DNA of 64,000 nt from Batillaria attramentaria (lineage: Eukaryota > Mollusca > Gastropoda > Batillariidae), in the NCBI GenBank assembly GCA_018292915.2, contig JACVVK020000385.1:186001-250000 (forward strand), in the 5' to 3' direction. Under the pieces are notes generated by a model, which was given only the letters and a program-made list of their open reading frames with translations, was not told the origin of the DNA and did not search any database. The position numbers and the translations under genes were made by a program. Positions 31,332 through 42,700 of this stretch are shown here, in pieces (position 1 is the first letter of the stretch; every line of letters starts with the position of its first letter).

Positions 31332-34300
31332 CTTACTTAGGCCCTTGGCTCCATGTGGAGCATAGGCCATCGACAACCCTTCGCCATCGCACTCTGTTCT
31401 GGGCTAGTCTTGCCACTCCAGTCCAGTTGGTCCCCTGCTTACATAGCTCTGCCTCAGTGTCCCGCCTCCAGCTGTTGCGAGGCCGGCCTCTCTTCCTTTT
31501 CCCCTGCGGGTTCCATGTCAGGGCTTGGCGTGTGGTGCTGGATGCTGGCTTCCTGAGGGTGTGTCCAATCCAGCCCCACTTCCTCCGCAATATCTGCTTG
31601 GCCACTGGTTCCTGCCCCGCTCGCTCCCACAGCTCTTCATTCCGGATCTTCTCTGGCCATCGGATGTTGAAGATGCGCCTCAGACAGGTGTTGAGAAATG
31701 TCTGGATCTTCTGCTGCATCGTCTTCGTTGTCCTCCATGTTTGCATCCGTAGAGCAGAACTGACTTCACGTTGGAGTTGAAGATGCGAAGTTTGGTTCTT
31801 ATGCTGACAACTTTGGATGCCCAGACGTTCTTCAGCATGACCATTGCTGCCCTTGCCTTGCCGATTCTGGCTGTGACGTCTCGGTCTGTGCCTCCCTGTC
31901 CATCAACCACACTCCCCAGGTAGACAAAAGATTCCACCTCCCTGATGGGCTCTCCACCGACTGTGACTGGTGTGTTGGCAGTGGTGTTGATCTTCATCAG
32001 CTCGGTTTTCTTCCTGTTGATCTTGAGCCCTGTTCCGGCTGATGTGGCTTCCAGGCACGTAGTCTTGTCCTGCATCTGGCTGTGGCTGTGAGACAGGAGC
32101 GCCAGGTCGTCCGCGAAGTCGAGGTCATCCAGCTGCGTCCAGAGTGTCCACTGTATCCCGTTTTTCCTGCCTGCTGTAGTGGTCTTCATGATCCAGTCGA
32201 TGACCAGGAGGAAGAGAAACGGGGACAACAGGCATCCCTGGCGGACTCCGGTCTTCACCTCGAAGCTTTCTGACAACTGGCCAGCATGGGCAATCCTGCA
32301 GCTCATGTCTTGGTAGGTGCACTGGATCAGGGAGATGATCTTCCCAGGAACTCCATAGTGCCTTAGCAGCTTCCACAGTGCCTCTCTGTCTACGCTGTCG
32401 AAAGCCTTCTCATAGTCTATGAAGTTGATGTAGAGGGGGGAGTTCCACTCCAGCGACTGCTCCACAATGATGCGTAGGCTGGCAATCTGGTCAGCGCAGG
32501 ACCTGTTCCTGCGAAAGCCCGCCTGCTGGTGTCGGAGTATGGGGTCGACTGCCTCTCTCATCCTCTCCAGTAGAATTCTGTTGAGAACCTTGCCTGGCAC
32601 TGACAGGAGCATGATCCCTCGGTAGTTGCTGCAGTCCCTGAGGTCCCCTTTCTTTGGCAGCTTGATGACGATCCCTTCTTTCCACTGGGCTGGCACCTCT
32701 TCCTTCTCCCAGATCTTGCTGAATAGGCTGTGCAGCATGTTGACGGCTGTCTCTGTGTCTGCTTTGATGGCTTCTGCTGGTATCTCGTCCGGCCCTGCAG
32801 CTTTCCCATTTCTCAGTGTCATGATGGCTTTCCTGATCTCCGTCTTAGAGGGCTTGTCGCAGTTGATGGGTAGTTCTGTCTCTGCTGGTGGGATGTCTGG
32901 TGGTGTTTCAGGGATGGGGCGATTTAACAGCTCCCTGAAGTGTTCTGCCCATCGTTTCAGCTGTTCCTCAGTTGTTGTCAGTGGGTGCCCGTTCTTGTCC
33001 TTCACTGGTTTGTCTGTCTGCTGAAATTTGCCGGAGAGCTTCTTGGTCACCTGGTACAGGTCTTTTAGATTCCCTTGTCGGGCTGCTTCCTCTGCTTGAC
33101 TGGCCAGGTTGTCGATGTAGTCCCTCTTGTCCTTCCTGGTGCTCCTCTTCACTTCTCTGTCAGCTGCTGTGTATTCCTCTTGTGCCTTTGCCTTAGCTCT
33201 TCTTGTTCGGCTCGTGTTCAGTGCAGTTTTCTTCTCTTTCCTAACTTCCAGCTTCTGGATGGTATCAGCAGAGATCCATTCCTTATGTTGGGTCTTTCTC
33301 TTGCCAAGGACCTCTTCGCATGTGTCGTGCCAGAGTTTCTTGCTGTGTTCCCACTGTGTCTCGATGTCCATTTCACTGTCTTCTATCAGGTCTTGCAGTG
33401 GCTGGAACCTGTTGGAAAGGCTGATCCGGAATGCTGCTTGTGTGTCTGTGTTCCTGAGTAGTCCAACGTTGTACCTGGTCCGTGTGTTGTTGGCGTTGGT
33501 GTGCCTCTTAAGCCGAAGTCTCAATGTTGTTGCAAGAAGGTGGTGGTCTGATGATACATCGGCACCCCTCATCACGCGCACATCCCGCCACGATCTCCTG
33601 AACTTCCGGCTGATGCAGATGTGATCAATCTGGTTCTCCGTGACATGGTCCGGTGATCTCCATGTGGCCTTGTGGATGCGCTTGTGTGGGAAGATGCTGC
33701 CTCCTATCACTAGCTGGTTCAGGGCACAGAAGTCTGCAAAGCGCTCACCATTTTCGTTCATCTGTCCCAGTCCGTGTGTTCCCATGGTGTCCTCGTAGCC
33801 TGTGTTGTCTGATCCAATCTTGGCGTTGAAGTCTCCCATCAGTATGGTCATGTCCTTGGCTCCTCCTCTATCTATCACTGTCTGCAGTTGTTGGTAGAAG
33901 TCATCTTTTTTCTCCTCTTCCGCATCATTGGTGGGAGCGTAGCACTGGATGATGTTCAGCTTGATGTCTTTTTTCTTGGTGATGAATTTGGCTGTAATGA
34001 TGCGGGAGTTGACAGGTTCCCAGCCGATGAGTGCCCGCTGTGCCTCCGGTGCCAGCATCAGGGCCACGCCCTCAGTGTGGGGGGCTCCATCCCCTGTGTG
34101 TCCAGAGTACAGCAATTGCTCTCCCGATGAAAATCTCAGCTGTCCTGTCTGTAGCCACCTTGTCTCACTCAGTCCCAGTACTCCTATCTTGTAGTTCTTC
34201 ATCTCTCTTGCTACTTGTATGGTCCTTCCTACTTCATACATTGTCCTGATGTTCCATGTGGCTACTCTCGTTGTTGTCCTGGGTGTTAGAAGGGGGGTCG

Positions 34301-34618
34301 GCCTTGCAGCTTCCTTTCGGCTTTCACTGCAATGCGTCATAGGTCTCCGGGATGGAGACCCTTCCTCGCCCAGGTGAATGTCTCGGTTTGTTGCTGTCGA
34401 TGCTTCAGTAACTTAAAGTTTTTTACAGGTAGGGCTGTTAACCCTACGCAAACCCGTTTAGCCTCTTGGAGAGGTGGTCCACATTCGTCTGACCTCTACC
34501 CTTCGACCTGTCCAGCTTGGGTGACCCTGCCAGGAGCATGTGCTCCTGCTGGCATAGTTCTCTGGGTCATTGAGGTACACAAGCCACTACCCCACGACAA
34601 GGGGTGGACCATGTAGGG
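31332..34618 (-). mobile_element. RTE-like LINE, copy 1, full length with target duplication
   Basis: The element runs from CCCCTACATGGTCC at its 5' end (34618) to a TAAG-repeat 3' tail (near 31332). It is flanked by a perfect 12-bp duplication, GCAAGGAGGCTA, at 31320-31331 and 34619-34630. It encodes one endonuclease-RT protein, described separately, and lacks a poly-A tail. The single ORF and the short-repeat 3' tail suggest the RTE group; this assignment is from memory of the family. Confidence 0.88.
31333..34340 (-). pseudogene. Endonuclease-reverse transcriptase ORF of LINE copy 1, frameshifted
   Basis: From the ATG at 34340 the frame is open for ~860 codons. It carries endonuclease motifs ATWNIRTMY, GDFNAKIG and SDHHLL, and RT motifs FIDYEKAFDSVDR, GVRQGCLLSPFLF and FADDLALLS. 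Near 31740 one base present in copy 2 is missing, so the last ~137 residues (YGCETW-type C-terminus) are in another frame and the protein would end early. By eye it differs from copy 2 at about 18 positions over ~865 residues, so both copies are young. Confidence 0.85.
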
Positions 34619-34996
34619 GCAAGGAGGCTAGCTCGCATCCAAACTTTTTGTCCCACCACCTACCCCCTCACCACCGGCATCTACCTCTTAGTCACAGGGC
34701 ACTCGTCTTGTCATTTAGTGACTCGTGATTGTTGTGACACTCTTGCCACGTTACTTCGCAGTATTGTTTCACTTTGCAGGTTTACCGTCAATATTTTCTT
34801 CCTTTCGTCGTGTTGCCCTAAGGCTCTTGCTGTAACCTCAGATTGTTGCTGGTATACCCCAGTTTTCATTCCCACCGGCCTGGCGGGCAGCACATGCGTG
34901 CCAATTTTTATGCTGTATGTGCAGTGAACAACACTGTGATGGTGCCACAAAACACAAGTATTATGTCAAGTCATGTTATGAATCTGTATTTTTGTA

Positions 34997-35280
34997 TGAT
35001 GGTGCCACAAAACCCAAGTATCATGTCAGGTCATGTTTTTGAATATGTACTCTGCCCATTTTTGGGCTCTTGATGTACTGGTCCCGCCGACACCAATACT
35101 CATCATGTTGTGCCAAGATATGGTTGGCGGGACCATTTTGTATGCATGTTTTTTAACCATTTTTGGTTCTTATCGTGACGCTTTAATAAAAGCTGTCCTT
35201 TCCACCTTAACATTGCTTTCATTTTGTTTGTGTAGTGCAGATGCGTAAAAGTTTTTATGTGTAACTCGAGGAACATAAAT
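34997..35280. repeat. 284-bp direct repeat, right copy
   Basis: Same length and near-identical sequence to 30901-31184. A partial third start (TGATGGTGCCACAAAACAC) at about 34938 precedes it. Downstream flank ATAAATAGAAGACATCATTT is also found just before the left copy. Confidence 0.8.
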
Positions 35281-35560
35281 AGAAGACATCATTTTCTTTT
35301 TCTTAAAATCAAACCTCTTAAAATCTGAGACAGAAAATAACCAAAACACCACAATAACAAAAAGAAAGTGGACCATGTCCCAAACAGGTACACAGACATA
35401 TACTCTTCATTTATATATTTAGACTTAGAAGAGATGTCGCCCGCCCGTTTAGGCACTTTGTAGATAAGTATTCTGTCGTCGAAACTATTTCTGTTTGCAG
35501 ATAAGTGGAGAACGCCCAACACACTCGGAACTGGATGTGTGACTTTTACAGATTTTGCCG
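35281..35560. repeat. Dispersed repeat (uninterrupted version)
   Basis: Matches the flanks of the MITE at 22818-23128, giving an approximate pre-insertion version of that locus. No gene in 35281-35960. Confidence 0.6.
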
Positions 35561-35964
35561 TCTCTTGATACGTCTCTGTCTACTACTGAACGGTTCATTA
35601 TGTTCCAGCTTCTATTTTGGACTCCGTGCTAGAATTCTGCATGCACGGGACTCTTTATACATGCATGAGGGCGTTTGTTGTTGTATATGTACAGATTATC
35701 ATACACTTGAGTAACTTCATACACTTGTCGCAACTTCAAGCCATATCAAGAATTTCTGAACTAATTACTAATTACACATCAATACATTTTCATTGAAGGG
35801 TCATTGATACTATCATACAACAGACGTAATATTATGATCCGACTGATAGAAATGTAAATTTACATGCAGTACATGCAGCAAGAACAGAAAAATACAGGAT
35901 CATTCAGTGTGAACATGTGCCTTGCTGAGATCATCAGCATTCCAACACCAGCAAGAAGTGTTCA

Positions 35965-36090
35965 GGTGTTTGATCCTTCAGAAAAGCTGGACCCCACTCT
36001 ATGGAATTCGCTGCCAGAGTCTCTTGGGAAAGCTCCGTCATTCAGAAGAGCCATAAAACTCATCTTTACCACCGAGACTGTCTGACAGTG
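35965..36090 (+). mobile_element. LINE 3' coding-end fragment
   Basis: The plus strand reads PTLWNSLPESLGKAPSFRRA then IKLIF, the common C-terminal LWNSLP...F...LK module of CR1/L2-type LINEs. Fragment only. Confidence 0.5.
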
Positions 36091-36109
36091 CCAAGCACAG
36101 CAGATCTTC

Positions 36110-36111
<2 letters not shown>

Positions 36112-36143
<32 letters not shown>

Positions 36144-36202
36144 TTCAATTCAAAACTGGTATGGATATGCCTGTAACTTCTACTGTTGTAAACTAAAGGG
36201 TC

Positions 36203-36241
<39 letters not shown>

Positions 36242-36441
36242 GGAGCCGGGGTGGCCGAATGGTACAGCGCTGGACTTCCAATGCTTGGGTCGGGAGTTCG
36301 AACCCCGGCTGGGGCCAAATATTGTGCTGGCGTTTTCATCGTTGCCCCGTCTTTGATATCACCCGTATGTGGTGGAAAAGGACATTAAACTCTCAAACAC
36401 CCCCCCCCCCCCCACACACACACACACACCCCACCCACCCA

Positions 36442-36480
<39 letters not shown>
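36112..36480 (+). mobile_element. SINE-A copy (36240-36450) within (TC)n tracts
   Basis: Full SINE-A flanked on both sides by long TC repeats (36112-36140, 36205-36239, 36447-36478). The 3' end has expanded C and CA runs. Confidence 0.85.
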
Positions 36481-36484
<4 letters not shown>

Positions 36485-36543
36485 TATTTCTAACCTAACC
36501 GCAACGAGCAAGCAACGAGCAAGACCTTTCTTTATGGAGTATT

Positions 36544-36660
36544 TCTAAGCTTTGAAAGTGGACATTGGACTGGTTAACCTAGTACTAAGTGTACATTGGA
36601 CTGGTTAACCAAGTACTAAGTGTACATTGGACTGGTTAACGTAGTAGTAAGTGGACATTG
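36544..36660. repeat. 35-bp minisatellite, three units
   Basis: Three units of GTACATTGGACTGGTTAACC plus AAGTACTAAGT with minor changes, just beyond the stop codon of the MyD88-like gene, probably in its 3' UTR or flank. Confidence 0.85.
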
Positions 36661-36787
36661 GATCCATCATCATCATTAGCTTGCTTTACGTCCTATGGCT
36701 TTTAGCCCTTAAGGACAAGTTGTTCCTGGCATGTGTCTTTGGCTGCTTGGCTGGGCGAGCACTGGATTCTCGGTCTCAGGGGGGGTT

Positions 36788-39700
36788 TTATGGCTTGATG
36801 GCGTTGTTCAGCCGTGGCCAGAGCAGTCTGTTCTGTGCGTCACGCCTGTAGTTGAGCATGGACCTGCTTCTCAAGACACACGGGATGTTGATGCCCTCAT
36901 CCACAACGAGGGGCACCAGCTTGTTCTCTCGAGCAGCTGGAAACAATCATTGGTTGGTTGATCTGGCGGTTCGCTACTTCTTTCTTTATCGTGTTATACT
37001 TGAACCGTAAAACAAACCACTTGGAAATTATCTTAGTGATATATGTCGTGGAGTTAACGGTACGTTGGAGCTTTTGTTTAGGATTTCAAGTTCTGTGTGC
37101 GTGGATGACCACATTTTGGCTTCTTTAGCCCGGTAGGCGTTTATTGGCGAAGATTGTAGTTAGATAATTGTTTAGTAAACTTACTTGGGTCCAGGGTGAC
37201 AGCGAAGTGCATGAGAAACACACACGCTTCAGAGTTTTCGTAGTTCTTGCTCAGCACGAGAAGCACTTTGCGACACCTGTTTAGAAATACAATTGTAGAT
37301 TCATTCGCGCGTGCTACCTTACACGATTACGTCATGTATAAATTAAGATTATCTGTCGGAGTTATATTTCTTCATCGACGCGTGCGTGCGTGTGTGTGTG
37401 TGTGTGTGTGTGTGTTGTGTGTGTGTGTGTGTGTGTGTACAGAGTCATTTTTGCTCAACATCAACTCGAGTCTGACAAATACAGGCATGTTTGAGTTTAC
37501 CACCCTCCACCCCCAACTATTTTCACGTCGTCATCATCGTCGTCGTCGTTATCAGCATCATTGTCACCATTACCACTACCACCACCACCACCACCACTAT
37601 CATCATCTCATCAACAAACATCATCATCACTATCACCACCATCATCATCGTGGTCCTTCTTCACCTTCTCTCCAGCATGGTCGCCATCTCTTCTAGCTCG
37701 TTGCTGCCGAGATTGACATCTCTGAGAGTGAAGCAGAGCCGGAGTCCATACACGCCCTCCAGCTTGTCCAGAATCTCGCGCCCGATGGTGATCAGGTCCT
37801 CGTCAGCGATGTTCACGTAGCAGTCAAACGCCTCCAGACGGTCGGCTGAAAAAAGTAGAGCCCGAGTAAGAATATGTACTACCTTCCTTCCTTCCTGCCT
37901 GCCTGCCTGCCTACCTACTGCTTGCTTCCTTGCTTGCTTGCTTGCTTGCTCAATTCACTTTTGTTTTGTTCAGGATGACATTCCTGCGCGCGGAAAGTGC
38001 CATGCGCGTTCCATACCATCCTTCAGCAGTCTCCCCAGTCTCGTCTTTGTGACTGTTCCCATGTTAATCTGGTTTACAGTTAGGGTCCTGTCGCCAATTT
38101 CCGGGTTGACCGTCGACCACTGCCTTATAATTAAAATAATGATTATATAATATAAAATGTATGTCAAATATAAACAGCTTATAAAATATTTAAAACACAG
38201 AACGTTCATGGTTACGATCGAAGCGAATGAATGGTTCGCGAGAAAATACTCTCTTCGAGCTTCTGCAAAAGCGATTTCTGTGAGCGTTTTGTGAACTTGA
38301 CCTAAAGGCAACGTTATTCAAGTCAAAAAAGCTTTACCGGTAAGTTTACTTTGTGTTTGATAGGATTATTAAGACGCCGACTCACCGGCATAGTAGTTAA
38401 GGAGATTCTGCTCCGCAATGTGATCACTGGCGTCCTCCACTGTACACAAGTATGAGAAACATGAGAATACGAAACGGGCTAAAACAAACAAGGAGCGTAC
38501 AGACACACTGCACCAGCTTAGTGTCCACACGCACATGAAGACTTTAGCATGAACATGCATTTATTGTGCTGAAGTGATATAATACGTAAACGTTGATAGA
38601 CTGTGCAACGGAAAAAAAAAACTCGTTTGAAGGCTTCGGCACACGCGGAGAGCATGCGGAGACCTCGCACGCTCGCCGATCGGCTTTTCTGTTCACACGC
38701 TAAGAGCGTGCAGTGAGCAGACTGCGCGACCGGCATGGCGCTGGACAGTACACAAAGTGCGACAGCGCGCGGTCAGCGGCGATTGACTTGCGTGGCGAGG
38801 AAAAAACAAATAGAACCGCGTTCTATTCACTGGCGAGCCAACGCCGTGCCGTGTCAGTGCCCCTGGCGAGGCGACAATTGGCTGGGAGGGAGCGCATTTT
38901 ACCGCTGGCTGACGAGCCAAATCACTACGTCTGACCAGCCTCTAAATGCCGTGTCATACGTAGAGTGCCTGCGATGCACCAGCTTGTGAATAATTTTTGC
39001 GCGGGGGTTGCGGTCATACGTTGCAACACACCGTTTGGCTGCCAGTTGCACCGTCGGCCCGGCACTCCAATACACAAAGCATGGTCAGCGGCGACTTGCT
39101 GGCGTGGCGAGGAAAAGATAGCACCGTGCTCTAGTCACATTCCCCGCGGCGCCGTCTGCGGGGAGTGCCCGCTACAAACGGATTGAATTGGCCCTGAGGG
39201 CGTTTTGCCGCTGGTAGGCCTGCAAAATCGCAGCGTGTGATAACCCTATGAGCAGCCTAATTTTACAAGCAGTCAAGCAAGTGACGCACAGCCACTCGTA
39301 GATTGTCTTTTTTTTTTTTAAACCACACTTCCCCGCGTGTCATGCCGATCGTAAACCCTACCTGTCTACTCCAGTACCAAGGTGGGAAACGGAACACAAC
39401 AAGTGTTTCAAGGTTATTAGCGGGCCCGTCGATAACTCTAGGCCCCTGCGACGACGGCCAAGTCGGGCTAACCGAGACCGAGCCGAGCTAAGTGATACCT
39501 AAGAAGGAAAAAAAATACTCGGTGACAAGAAAAGTGGACAGTTGCCAACAAATTTGAGGTTCCAGTATTATTTCACAGTGTGCACAGAAGCGGTGAAAAC
39601 TGTCGCATTCACCAGCACAGTACATTCTCAGCCTGTTTCGAGATTATTGCCAGCATGAGTTGTCAGGTTGCCACGAAAAATGCATGCATGCTGCGGGTCT

Positions 39701-42700
39701 GTGCATGCACGGGGGACAAATCATGCAGGCAATAATCTCGAAACAGGCTGAGAATGTACTGTGCTGATGAATGCGACAGTTTTCACCTCTTCTGTCCCCA
39801 CTGTGAAATAACACGGGGACCCCAAAGTTGTTCGCAACTGTCCACTTTTCTTGTCACCGAGTATTTTTGTTTTTTTCCTTCTTAGGTACCACTTAGCTCG
39901 GCTCGGTCTCGGTTAGCCCGACTTGGCCGTCGTCGCAGGGGCCTAGAGTTATCGACGGAGCCGGAACAGGGGTGGGTTATTACAAGCTTGACCATGATTT
40001 GAATTACCGCCACTCATATGGAAACCGGTTTCTATATTATTTTGTGGTCAGCCAATCAGACGGAGGGTGGCGGCAAAATGTCAAGGCCACTTCCGGAACA
40101 AGTACTCCATGCAGGCAGAAATGTCGCGGGCGAAATAAAACTCGTCCCTGCAGTACAGGCTGTAAAGCGCGAATGGCTTGGAAATTGAACCGGGCCTCTA
40201 CATGAATATGTAAGGAAGCTGTTTGTACTTAGTGTTTGAATATCGACTCCTCTGTTTCTGCTTATTCTACTTCACATTATCGTACTCACGGCAGAGCACT
40301 TTCGGGTAGTGATGTAGGGCATATGCTGCGAGCTAATTTATTGCGCCTAGGAGATGATAAGTTGCAATATTTGCTGTATATGCGCTTAGTATTTATCTTT
40401 GTTTTACCTAGTTGTAACTGCTGTTTGTTTTCTACGCTTTTTATGTCATCGAGAATTCGAGAAATTAGCATGAAGGTCAGTGCAGCGTCTCCTGTATGTC
40501 CTAGGTTTATACTGCCCCGTAGACCGATTTGCATCATTTGTTCAACGTTGCTTGTTTGGTGTTTTTTCACGTAGTGCAGGCACACTCGGCCGCGAATTAC
40601 TCTTTGTGGCTTGCGCGGCTTTAAGCCCTAAAAACGCACTCACTCACTCACTTCCGGGTTATGTCCCGTGACTGAATTGCCTGTGAAATGACGCGAAAGA
40701 AACTGGAGATGAAGCAAACATGCGACCAAGGCACCGGAGATACCAGTTTGTATTGTTGGCATAACGGTGGTAATACTGTGTTTTACCAACTGAATAGATA
40801 TGTTAAGGTGAGGAGATTGTCCTCCTTCCTTGTTTTAAGCATTTGCAGAATGCTTCCTTGACGCGATTTTTTCCCCAGCTTCTTCTTCTTCATTGGCTGC
40901 GTTCCCTGTTGTTGTGGGGAGTCGTGATAGCCGAATGGTAGACCGGGCGAGCCGGGGTGGCTGAATGGTAGAGCGTTAATTGGACATCTAATGCTCGGGT
41001 CTCGAGTTCGTATCCTGGCTGGGGCCAAATATTTGTGCTGGCTTTTTCATTCATCGTTGCCCCGTCTTTGATATCACCCGTATGTGGTGGAAAAGGACGT
41101 TAAACCCCCAAACCCCCACCCACCCCCAATGGTAGACCGTTGGATTCTCAATCCTCGGGTCATGAGTTCGAATCCCGGCTGGGGCCAAATATTTGTGCTG
41201 GCCTTTTTCATCGTTGCCTCGTCTTTGATATCACCCGTACGTGGTGGAAAAGGACGTTAAACTCCCAAACACTCCCCCCCCCCTCCGCCCTCCCTCCTGT
41301 TGTTTTCTTAAAGTAAACTTCTTGTAGCTGCCCTAACTCATGTCATCAACACTTTATGTCTAAAGAAAACAATACAATTAAAACATTTCAAACTTGACAA
41401 TTATTTTTTAAAATACAGATTCAAAACAAAAAGGCAGTACATGTATATACAACAAGTTTTGGAACGTTTTCTGAACGTATGAAACTGTTTAGCGTCAAGC
41501 AGTGTAACGTTTTCAGTGAATAATATTCAGTTTGTTCAGAACATTACATGTACACGAAACCGCTGCAGGCCTTTTTGAAAGAAGAGCTGGTTCTGAAAGG
41601 TGCCTGTGCACATCTTGAGCAGACTAGAAATAAAATATGCGTGTTTTAGCACTTCGGACAATGGATATCGGAAGACCCGGATTCGAGTCCCAGCCGAGGC
41701 AAGCGGGATTTTTCCTATCTAGGTCGGCTTCTGCCCAGAGCGGGTGTGCTATGGGCCCAGTGGGGAGGCTGTTGCCACACAACCGACACAACCCACTTCA
41801 CGGGTGCGACTTTGAGGGTGCTTCTCTTACTATGACACATCTCATGATGTGGATGATTACACGGCCGGTACCGCAGGTGTCATAGTTCCCAGGACTGGTT
41901 AACGCTGTGATATTTATGACAGGAAGCGCGGAATGCGGCCCTTTTATGCAGTCTCAAAACACGCGAACCTCCATTAACGTCATCATCCTCATCCTCCTCG
42001 TCATGCATAATAAAACAAAATTGCCCCACTTTCCGAGCCCTCGGTGGATAACCTGGGAGGAATACCACTGGAGGTGGGGAAGTGTTGGAGCTGCAAAAAA
42101 GAAAAGAAACAAAAGGCGTGCTTACATATCAAGTCGTGGCAGTCCTCCAGGATGTCCTGCCTTCCGAGAATCTTCAGCTGACGGCTAAGATTCCACAGAA
42201 CCGGATTCTTCTCTGGACATCTTGCCCAGTCTATGAACAAGCTTTTGCTGGGGTTCTTGGGCCAGAAATTCAGTATCTCAAACAGTTCATAACCCAGAAG
42301 GTCAGCAAGGCCTCTGTAATCGGGCGTAAGGTTCTCGATTTCGACGGCCTCCTGTTCGATGTTCAGCATCAGACACATTCGCTTTCGGCTTCGACGTAGT
42401 GCACCTATAGGAGTGTTGAGCGCGATTGCAGGAAACAGGTCATCAGTGGCCTCATTGGTCGGGTTGTTTACTTCCGGTTGGCATACTACAACCAGAGGTG
42501 CCTGATCACTAACGTCTCCTGTCTCTCTTCCTGCAACATGTACAGTGTTGCCGACCACGGTTGTGCCTATGCCGAGAGGAGGTAACTTGCCTGGCAAGTC
42601 GTTCAGCTGAGACACACCCAAAAAGTAAAACTTCGATAGCGTATCCATGTCGTGGTTTCGACCAAATGTGAAGGTGTGACGTGTCAGGCTTCTATCATGG

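Noticed and set aside
32626..33624. Long plus-strand open frames opposite the LINE ORFs (also 52472-53470)
   Set aside because: Antisense shadows of the endonuclease-RT gene, present in both copies because the copies are nearly identical.
39423..39963. Assembly-induced inverted duplication
   Set aside because: The arms differ at scattered positions and have a distinct loop, so they look like diverged element arms and not a copied contig end.
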